Below are positions 1 to 5,940 of a DNA stretch of 16,397 nt, one piece after another. The stretch is taken from NCBI GenBank assembly GCA_002398405.1, contig DGYN01000131.1, positions 671 through 17,067 of the forward strand, given 5' to 3'. Origin of the DNA: Caulobacteraceae bacterium UBA5005 (GTDB taxonomy: Bacteria > Pseudomonadota > Alphaproteobacteria > Caulobacterales > Caulobacteraceae). Under the pieces are notes generated by a model. It was not told the DNA's origin. It ran no database searches and saw only the letters and a program-made list of their open reading frames with translations. A program made the position numbers and the translations under genes. Each line of letters opens with the position of its first letter. Positions within the stretch are counted from its first letter, which is position 1.

Positions 1-105
1 CCCCCCCGCCCCGGGGGGGGGGGGGGGGGCCCGGGGGGGGGCCGGGGGGGGGGGGGGGGGGACTTTTTTTCCGGGATTCCCCCGCCCCGGGGGGGGGCGC
101 CCCCC
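1..105. other. Low-complexity poly-G/C stretch, probable sequence artefact at a contig end
   Basis: Bases 1-60 are almost only runs of G and C. They are followed by a T run near 64-70 and more G/C runs to about 105, after which normal coding sequence begins abruptly. No translation across this stretch gives protein-like sequence that continues the ribonucleotide reductase frame. This is what degraded base calls at a contig or read end look like, and it should not be annotated as biology. A genuine GC-rich repeat is possible but much less likely. Confidence 0.8.
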
Positions 106-110
106 GCCGC

Positions 111-1520
111 AACGCCGAGACCACGGCCCTGTTCGCCGACGAGGCCCTCAGTCTGCGCCTCGGCGGCCTATCGTTGGGCGCCGCGCCATGGACCGGTCCC
201 ATCGGATACGCCGAGACCGAGGATGGCGAGGTCTTCCCGACCCTCAATGACGCGGCGGGGCGGGGTCTGGAGCATCTCGGTCTGGACGGCGGGGAAGCGC
301 GCAAAGCCCTGATTGGGGCCCGCAACCTCGCCGCCTCGCCGGCCATCGACCACGCGGCCCTGAAGGCCAAGGGCCTCACCGACCACGAGATTGGCCGCAT
401 AGACGCGGCGCTGGCCACCGCGCCGGACCTGCCATCGGCCTTCACCGTCGATGTGCTCGGTGAAGGCTTCCTGCGCGATGTCGTCGGCATCCAGGCCGAG
501 GCCATCGCCGATCCGGAGTTCGACACCCTGGCCGCGCTGGGGTTCAGCCCGGAGGAGATCGATGCGGCCGAGGCCCACGCCCTGGGCCAAGGCTCGCTGG
601 CCGACCTGGATGAAGCCGGCGTTTTCGCTGAAGCCGGCGAGTTGGAAGTCTCAGCCCTTCTATCCATGACCGCGGCCCTGGAAGCAGTTTGCGAGGCGCC
701 CGGCGCGGCCCCGCTGACCCTGCCCTGGGACGCCGAGGGCGCGCACGCCACCCGCCTGCAGTCGGCCGCAGCCCGCGAGGGTCTGCGCGCCGCCGCGATC
801 CGGCGCCAGAAGATGCCGGCCAACTTTATCCTCGATGTCCCGGCCGAGGCCGCGCCGCCCCGCCGTCTCGACTCGTTGCCGCAGAGCAATGCGCCCGAAC
901 GGGTCATCATCGAGAAGATCGTCGAGCGCGACCGCACCCGCCAGAAACTCCCCGACCGGCGCAAAGGCTATATCCAGAAGGCGGCGGTGGGCGGCCACAA
1001 GGTCTATCTGCATACCGGCGAATATGATGACGGCGCGCTGGGCGAGATTTTCATCGACATGCACAAGGAAGGCGCCGCCTTCCGCAGCTTGATGAACAAC
1101 TTCGCCATCGCGATTTCCATCGGCCTGCAATACGGCGTCCCGCTCGACGAGTTCGTAGAGGCCTTCTGCTACACCCGGTTCGAGCCCGCCGGCCGGGTCG
1201 AGGGCAATGACAGCATCAAGTCGGCGACCTCGATCCTCGACTACATCTTCCGCGAACTGGCGGTCAGCTACCTGGACCGCGACGACCTTTCCAACGCCGA
1301 TCCGGACGAATTCACCGCCGACGGCCTGGGCGCGGGCCAGGGCGAAGGCATCAGTCCGGAAAGCGCCGCCAAATACATCTCCAAGGGCTTCTCCAGGGGC
1401 GCCGCCGCCCCAGACAACCTCGTCTTCCTGCCCTTCGGCGCGAAGAAGGACGAGCCACCGCCGGTGGCCGGAGACTTCGCCAACGACGGCTCGATCCGGT
1501 CGGAAGCTGACGACGCGTAG
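111..1520 (+). CDS. nrdJ: Vitamin B12-dependent (class II) ribonucleotide reductase, C-terminal part; 5' end missing
   Basis: Class II ribonucleotide reductases use adenosylcobalamin to make deoxyribonucleotides in the cytoplasm. About 470 codons are present. The frame is open from at least base 111 (NAETTALFADE...), upstream of a possible TTG start at 174, so the true start lies before the window and the 5' part is lost in the poor sequence. The family is recognised from the NAETTALFADE and LGAAPWxGPI segments and from a C-terminal block at about 955-1290 (KGYIQKAAVGGHKVYLHTGE, then DMHKEGAAFRSLMNNFAIA, then GLQYGVPLDEFVEAF). That block is the TSCPD-type domain at the end of this family. The active-site barrel is not in the window. 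The protein ends ...NLVFLPFG plus an acidic tail. Only two cysteines are visible in the whole fragment, and neither lies in the last 100 residues, so the C-terminal cysteine pair that often re-reduces the active site is not seen. Family assignment is firm; the gene symbol is the usual one for this class. Confidence 0.88.
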   Translation, partial: NAETTALFADEALSLRLGGLSLGAAPWTGPIGYAETEDGEVFPTLNDAAGRGLEHLGLDGGEARKALIGARNLAASPAIDHAALKAKGLTDHEIGRIDAALATAPDLPSAFTVDVLGEGFLRDVVGIQAEAIADPEFDTLAALGFSPEEIDAAEAHALGQGSLADLDEAGVFAEAGELEVSALLSMTAALEAVCEAPGAAPLTLPWDAEGAHATRLQSAAAREGLRAAAIRRQKMPANFILDVPAEAAPPRRLDSLPQSNAPERVIIEKIVERDRTRQKLPDRRKGYIQKAAVGGHKVYLHTGEYDDGALGEIFIDMHKEGAAFRSLMNNFAIAISIGLQYGVPLDEFVEAFCYTRFEPAGRVEGNDSIKSATSILDYIFRELAVSYLDRDDLSNADPDEFTADGLGAGQGEGISPESAAKYISKGFSRGAAAPDNLVFLPFGAKKDEPPPVAGDFANDGSIRSEADDA

Positions 1521-1534
1521 GGGCTTGTAAATCC

Positions 1535-1548
1535 TCCCCCTAGGGGGA
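1535..1548. repeat. Perfect 14-bp palindrome downstream of nrdJ
   Basis: TCCCCCTAGGGGGA is a perfect 14-base palindrome starting 15 bases after the nrdJ stop. A short TTTT lies at 1553-1556, so it might act as a weak transcription terminator. The T tract is short and displaced, and the stem has no loop beyond the central TA. It may instead be part of a dispersed intergenic palindromic repeat. I cannot tell which without genome-wide counts. Confidence 0.5.
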
Positions 1549-1580
1549 AGGGTTTTGGAGGGTGCGCCGCCGCGGGGGCC

Positions 1581-1601
1581 GCAACCTGGCCTTAAGGTTG
1601 C
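1581..1601. repeat. 7-bp inverted repeat (stem-loop) between nrdJ and the pentapeptide gene
   Basis: GCAACCT (1581-1587) and AGGTTGC (1595-1601) form a perfect 7-base stem with a 7-base loop. The loop side contains the small palindrome CCTTAAGG (1590-1597). No T tract follows, so this is not a typical intrinsic terminator. It sits 46 bases before the start of the pentapeptide gene and could be a leader structure, an operator or part of a repeat element. The rest of the 127-base gap (1521-1647) holds no ORF or convincing -35/-10 pair that I can see. Confidence 0.4.
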
Positions 1602-1647
1602 ACAGGGTAAACGCAGACCACGTCAACCACCCTAAAGGTGTTTCGAT

Positions 1648-2130
1648 ATGAGACCGCTTGCCCTCGCCGCCGTCCTGATCGCGCTTGCCAGCCCCGCCGT
1701 GGCGCAGAACGCCGGCCAGATTGCTTCAGCCAGAGGCGGCGCGTCCTGCGCCGGGTGCAACCTTTTCCAGGCGGACCTGTCGCGGAAGGAACTGCGCGGC
1801 CGATCCTACGCCGGAGCGCGCCTTCGCCAGGCGGACCTCACCGCTGTCACCATGCCGGGCGCCAACTTCGCCAACGCCGATCTTCGCGACGTCAACGCCT
1901 TCGGCGGCTTGTTCACCGGGGCGAATTTCAGCAATGCGGACCTGACCAACGCCACCTTTGTCGGGACATACCTGAACGGCGCGCGGTTTTCCGGCGCGAA
2001 CCTGACGGGCGTGAATTTCTCCGGGGCTGAAATGGCCGGCGCCTCAGGCCTCACCCAGGCCCAGCTGAACCGCGCTTGCGGCGACGCCTCGACGCAACTC
2101 CCACGCGGATTGTCCCTGCGGCCCTGCTAA
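1648..2130 (+). CDS. Small exported pentapeptide-repeat protein
   Basis: A 160-residue protein. Residues 1-19 form a signal peptide (MRPLALAAVLIALASPAVA) with a likely cleavage after the AxA. Residues about 38-130 carry repeated A(D/N)(L/F)xx pentapeptides, for example QADLS, GANFA, NADLR, GANFS, NADLT, GANLT and GVNFS, which fold as a right-handed quadrilateral beta-helix. The mature N-terminus has CAGC (C34, C37), and the C-terminal region has C144 and the final residue C160, so disulfides are plausible in the periplasm. The ATG at 1648 is supported by AAAGGTG at 1634-1640. The gene lies 127 bases after nrdJ and 85 bases before the first gene of the paralog array, on the same strand. Shared transcription with the array is possible but not shown. 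The molecular role is unknown, as for most pentapeptide-repeat proteins. Confidence 0.85.
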   Translation: MRPLALAAVLIALASPAVAQNAGQIASARGGASCAGCNLFQADLSRKELRGRSYAGARLRQADLTAVTMPGANFANADLRDVNAFGGLFTGANFSNADLTNATFVGTYLNGARFSGANLTGVNFSGAEMAGASGLTQAQLNRACGDASTQLPRGLSLRPC

Positions 2131-2204
2131 GTCAACCTTGTGTCGAGTGAACGACAGAAACCCTAGTCAAGCTCAGCCCTAACCGTCTAAGGTTCCTACC
2201 GATC

Positions 2205-2210
2205 GGGGGA
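2205..2210 (+). promoter_or_regulatory. Shine-Dalgarno-like site of array gene 1, within the 85-base leader
   Basis: GGGGGA sits 5 bases before the ATG at 2216 and supports that start. The 85-base gap 2131-2215 is the only sizeable non-coding stretch ahead of the array, so any array promoter would sit here or upstream. I see no convincing -35/-10 pair. TTGTGT at 2138-2143 has no good partner at the expected distance. Confidence 0.4.
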
Positions 2211-2215
2211 CGGGC

Positions 2216-4090
2216 ATGGCTGGGGAGAGCACGCGCAAGCGCGGGCGCACATCGCCCGCGGCGTCGACCAATGCCGTCGACATCGCCATGGATGCGATCG
2301 CGGGCGGCAAGACGCCGGATGATGTTTCCCGCGGCCTGCTCCTCGACCAGCGGCGGCTGATCGGCTGGCAGACGGCCAATGAGCGCGCCAGCTTCGCGCT
2401 TCGCATCCTGACGGGCGCGGCCGGCTTCGCCGTGGCCGTCGCCATCGCCGCCATGGTCTGGAACGCCAGCCGGGCGCATGGGCTGGTGGTCGAGGCCTTC
2501 GCCGTTCCGCCGTCTCTGGCCGCGCGGGGCGACACCGGCGAGGTGCTGGCGCGGGAGTTCATTGACGAGCTGTCGGCCATATCTTCCGCCAATTTCGGCG
2601 CGGCGGGGTCGCGGAGCCTGGAGGGTCAGTGGGCCAACTCGCTGACCGTCGAAATCCCCAATACCGGCGTTTCTCTGGGCCAGGTCGACCGGTGGCTGAA
2701 GGAGAAGCTGGGCGACCAGAAGCGGGTCAGCGGCGAGGTGAAGATTCTGCCAGACGGGCAGTTGGCGCTGGTGGTGCGGGCCGGCGCGGACGGCTTTCCG
2801 GCCGCGGTCGGCGCGCCCGGCGAAATGCCGGCCCTGCTCAAGCGCCAGGCTGAGGCGCTCTATGGCCGCGACAACCCGCGCAACTTCTATGCCTACCTTC
2901 GGCTGCAGGGACGCCATGAAGAGAACCGCGTCTTCGCCGAAGGCCTGACGCGTAGCCGCACGCCCTTTGAGCAGGCGCTCGGCTGGAATGTTCTGGCCAA
3001 CGAGTCGAATGACGAGCTCTTCCGGATAGAGGGCTACAGGAAGGCGTTTGCCGCCGATCCCACCTTCGACCCCTCGGTGGGCAATACGGGAAATATGGAA
3101 GAAGCGCAGGGACGCTCCGAAAACGCCGTCCGCCTCCAGAAGCGCCAGATCGCCATGGCCCGGCGGTATGACACCCGCTCGCCCGAGGCGCACGCCCAGT
3201 CCATGGATGTGTTCCACCAGACCCTGGCCCTGCGTTCGGCCGACTACGCCGAAGCCCTGAGGCTCGCGAAGGCGCGCGAGGGTCAGCCGCTACTGGGTTT
3301 CATGAATCCAACTCAAGGCTCCGCTCTAAACATGGCCCGTATCCTGGGCGGGCTGCATGAAACAGGACGCGCCGCCGCCCTGATCCAAGACTACGCGCCG
3401 CGCGACAGGACGGAGATCAACAGGTTGGCCGGGACTCGACTCTTGCTCGATGTTGAGAACCAGGACTGGGATCTTCTCCTGCGCGACGCCGAAGGCGCCT
3501 TGGCCCTGCTGGCGACCTATCCAGACAAAGGTGTGCTCAACGTGCGGGTCCCCACGATGCGGGCCCTGGCCCTGGCTCAACTCGGCCGGTTCGCGGAGGC
3601 GCAGGCGCAGATCGCGCAGACGCCGCTTGATTGTGAGCCCTGCGTCGTCGTCCGCGGCCAGATCGCTGAACTGGCCGGCCAGCCGAAGATCGCCGACCAC
3701 TGGCTTGGCCAGGCGGTAAAGATGGCCCCATCCCTGCCCCACGCCACCGAGGAATGGGGCCGCGTCCTGCTGGTCCGGGGTGACGAGGCGGGGGCGATCG
3801 AGAAATTTAAGCTCGCCAACAAACGCCAGCCCAATTTCGCCGACCCACTGCAGGGCTGGGGCGAGGCCCTGCTGGCCCAGGGCAAAGCGAAGGCCGCCGT
3901 GGCCAAGTTCCGGGAGGCCGACAAGACCGCCCCCAACTGGGGCCGCAACCACCTGTTGTGGGGCGAAGCGCTGGCGAAGGTCGGGAAAGCGGATGAGGCG
4001 CGGGACCAGTGGAGCAAGGCGGGCAGGCTCGACCTTACCCCCGCCGAACGCGCGCGGCTGGATCGCAACCTGGCAGGAAGCAAGGTCTGA
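2216..4090 (+). CDS. Array copy 1 (subtype A): membrane-anchored periplasmic TPR protein with CxxC
   Basis: 624 residues, function not recognised. Residues 1-60 are a basic cytoplasmic tail with STNAVDIAMDA (about 17-27) and LLLDQRRLIGWQ (41-52). A single transmembrane helix spans about 61-83, and positive charges before it predict the rest faces the periplasm. VPP is at 97-99 and IPNTG at 147-151, within a small predicted beta-alpha-beta domain to about 190. A divergent helical middle follows. The only two cysteines are C473 and C476 (LDCEPC). After them come four canonical 34-residue TPR units marked by R480-G481 and by W at 514, 548 and 582. It is the first gene of the chain, with GGGGGA at 2205-2210 before the start. 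The linker before IPNTG is longer than in most copies (SSANFGAAGSRSLEGQWAN). It ends TGA, sharing one base with copy 2. Because it leads the chain it probably sets translation of the rest (inference). Confidence 0.85.
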   Translation: MAGESTRKRGRTSPAASTNAVDIAMDAIAGGKTPDDVSRGLLLDQRRLIGWQTANERASFALRILTGAAGFAVAVAIAAMVWNASRAHGLVVEAFAVPPSLAARGDTGEVLAREFIDELSAISSANFGAAGSRSLEGQWANSLTVEIPNTGVSLGQVDRWLKEKLGDQKRVSGEVKILPDGQLALVVRAGADGFPAAVGAPGEMPALLKRQAEALYGRDNPRNFYAYLRLQGRHEENRVFAEGLTRSRTPFEQALGWNVLANESNDELFRIEGYRKAFAADPTFDPSVGNTGNMEEAQGRSENAVRLQKRQIAMARRYDTRSPEAHAQSMDVFHQTLALRSADYAEALRLAKAREGQPLLGFMNPTQGSALNMARILGGLHETGRAAALIQDYAPRDRTEINRLAGTRLLLDVENQDWDLLLRDAEGALALLATYPDKGVLNVRVPTMRALALAQLGRFAEAQAQIAQTPLDCEPCVVVRGQIAELAGQPKIADHWLGQAVKMAPSLPHATEEWGRVLLVRGDEAGAIEKFKLANKRQPNFADPLQGWGEALLAQGKAKAAVAKFREADKTAPNWGRNHLLWGEALAKVGKADEARDQWSKAGRLDLTPAERARLDRNLAGSKV

Positions 4091-5940
4091 TGGCGGCGCG
4101 CAAACCCAAGACCGGGACGGCGGCATCGACCAATGCGGTCGACATCGCCATGGACGCTGCGGCCAGCGGCACGGCGGTGGATCAGACGGCGCGCAGCCTG
4201 CTCATCCAGCAGGAGCGCCTGATCCGCTGGCAGACGGCCAGTGAGAAGGCCGGGTTCACCCTGCGCCTGCTGACCGGCGCGGCGGGGCTCGCGGCGGCTT
4301 TGGCGCTGGGTTGGATGGTGTGGAGCGCTTCCCAGGCCAACGGAGTGATCGTCGAGAGCTTTTCCGTCCCGCCGGCGCTGGCCCAGCGCGGCGTGACCGG
4401 CGAGGTGCTGGCCGCCAAGGTCATGGATCACCTGTCGCGGATGAGACGCGTCGCTCAGTCCTCCGAACCCGAGCGGCGGGTCGGCAGCGGCTGGGATACG
4501 GGCATATCGGTGGAGATCCCGACCACAGGAATATCCATCGGCCAGCTCGATCAGTGGCTGCGGGACAAGTTCGGCCATGAGACCCGGGTGGCGGGCGAGC
4601 TAATCATCGGCCCCGCCGGGCGCCTGGCGCTCAGCGCTCGCAGCGGTGCGGTGGGCCTGCTGGCGATCTCGGGCGCGGAGGCGGAGCTTCCCGTGATGAT
4701 CGAGCGGACGGCGGAGGCGATCCTGAAGAGTGAACAGCCCTTCGTGTACGCCCTCTATCTGTCCCGCGACCGCGCCACCCGTCTGGACGACTCCCTTGCC
4801 TTCGCCAGGGAGCTGATCGCCAGCCCTGACCGCGCCACCCGGGCGCTAGGCTATCATTCTCTCGGTAGCATCATGCGGGATACCGGGAGCAGTGCGGAAG
4901 CCCGGGCGGCCTTTCGGCGGGCCATTGAAACCGACGAATATTCGGCGCCCGGGGCGCTCAACAACCTGGCGATCCTGGAATTGGTCCAGGGCCACCCGGA
5001 GCAGTCCTACCACCTGGCCAGCCGCTATCTGCGGATCCTCGAAAAGGGCGACTATTACAGTCCGGAGGCCAAGCATCAGCGACGACTGACCGGCGGCCGG
5101 TCTGTCGCAACCTTGGAGGGGGACCACAACCTAGCGAACGCCCTGTACGACGAATTCCGTGCGCTGACGCCCCTGGGCTACACGGACATCCGGGTCTCGG
5201 CCGACGCCGCGCTTCGCACCGCTCTTCACGATCTCAAGGGCGCCAAAGCCCGGCTTTCCCAATACGCCCCGAAGGACGGCCAGTACCACAACCGCGCCAT
5301 GGCGCTGGCAGATGCGGCCGAGGATTGGCCCGGCCTGCTGGCCGCCGCCGAAGAAGCGTCCGTATTCCAGGCCACGCAGCCGGACGCCGGCAGCCCACAG
5401 CCCCATGTGTTCCGCGCCCTCGCGCTGGCGAAGGTGGGCAGACATGAGGAGGCTCAGGCCGCGATCGACCAGACGGGTCTGGATTGTCAGCCCTGCGTGA
5501 TCGTGCGGGGGAAATTGGCCGAGACGGCGGGCAAACATCGCCTCGCCGACCACTGGCTCGGCCAGGCCGTGAAGATGGCCCCGTCCCTCCCCGTGGCCAA
5601 CTACGAATGGGGCCGGGTTCTGCTGACCCGCGGCGATGCGGAAGGCGCGCTGGCCAAGGCCAAGGCGGCCAATGCGCTGGGGCCCAAATGGGGCGATCCC
5701 CTGGTGCTGTGGGGCGAGGCGTTGCTGGCCCAGGGCGATGAGCGCGGCGCGGTGGCGAAGTTCCGCGCCGCCGACAAGCTCGCCACCCTCTGGGGCCGTC
5801 TGCACCTGGTCTGGGGCGAGGCCCTGGCGAAGCAAGGCAAGGCGAAATCGGCAACAGAGCAGTGGCAGATCGCCAAGGGGCTGGACCTCACCGCCGCCGA
5901 ACGGGCCCGTCTGACCACCAACCTCGCGAAGGGGGCCTAG
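4090..5940 (+). CDS. Array copy 2 (subtype A): membrane-anchored periplasmic TPR protein with CxxC
   Basis: 616 residues, same architecture as copy 1. I chose the ATG at 4090 (MAARKPK...) over an upstream in-frame ATG at 4009, because 4090 matches the start position of the paralogs, overlaps the copy 1 stop as TGATG, and has AGGAAG at 4075-4080. The N-terminal motif STNAVDIAMDAAASG covers residues about 13-27. The membrane helix is about 57-79, VPP 93-95, and IPTTG 143-147, followed by SIGQLDQWL. Its only cysteines are C466 and C469 (LDCQPC). TPR units follow with R473 and W at 507, 541 and 575. The last 40 residues are almost identical to those of copy 3, including a 44-base exact DNA match (5857-5900 with 7696-7739). 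That suggests recent exchange, since the rest of the two proteins differ in subtype. Function unknown. Confidence 0.85.
   Translation: MAARKPKTGTAASTNAVDIAMDAAASGTAVDQTARSLLIQQERLIRWQTASEKAGFTLRLLTGAAGLAAALALGWMVWSASQANGVIVESFSVPPALAQRGVTGEVLAAKVMDHLSRMRRVAQSSEPERRVGSGWDTGISVEIPTTGISIGQLDQWLRDKFGHETRVAGELIIGPAGRLALSARSGAVGLLAISGAEAELPVMIERTAEAILKSEQPFVYALYLSRDRATRLDDSLAFARELIASPDRATRALGYHSLGSIMRDTGSSAEARAAFRRAIETDEYSAPGALNNLAILELVQGHPEQSYHLASRYLRILEKGDYYSPEAKHQRRLTGGRSVATLEGDHNLANALYDEFRALTPLGYTDIRVSADAALRTALHDLKGAKARLSQYAPKDGQYHNRAMALADAAEDWPGLLAAAEEASVFQATQPDAGSPQPHVFRALALAKVGRHEEAQAAIDQTGLDCQPCVIVRGKLAETAGKHRLADHWLGQAVKMAPSLPVANYEWGRVLLTRGDAEGALAKAKAANALGPKWGDPLVLWGEALLAQGDERGAVAKFRAADKLATLWGRLHLVWGEALAKQGKAKSATEQWQIAKGLDLTAAERARLTTNLAKGA

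Noticed and set aside
174..176. TTG as start codon of the first gene
   Set aside because: The frame is open upstream and encodes NAETTALFADE, typical ribonucleotide reductase sequence, so the gene is simply cut at its 5' end.
1685..1945. Alternative frames overlapping the pentapeptide gene (including 1638-2030)
   Set aside because: The frame starting at 1648 has a signal peptide and clear pentapeptide repeats with a good ribosome binding site; the others are arginine/proline-rich shadows.
2138..2166. Possible promoter with TTGTGT as -35 ahead of the array
   Set aside because: At a 17-base spacing the -10 position reads CCCTAG, a poor match. Not enough to call a promoter.
4009..4089. In-frame ATG upstream of copy 2 (and likewise at 9560 for copy 5 and 10666 for copy 6)
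   Set aside because: The extra residues lie inside the preceding gene, match nothing in the paralogs and would break the common start and TGATG geometry.
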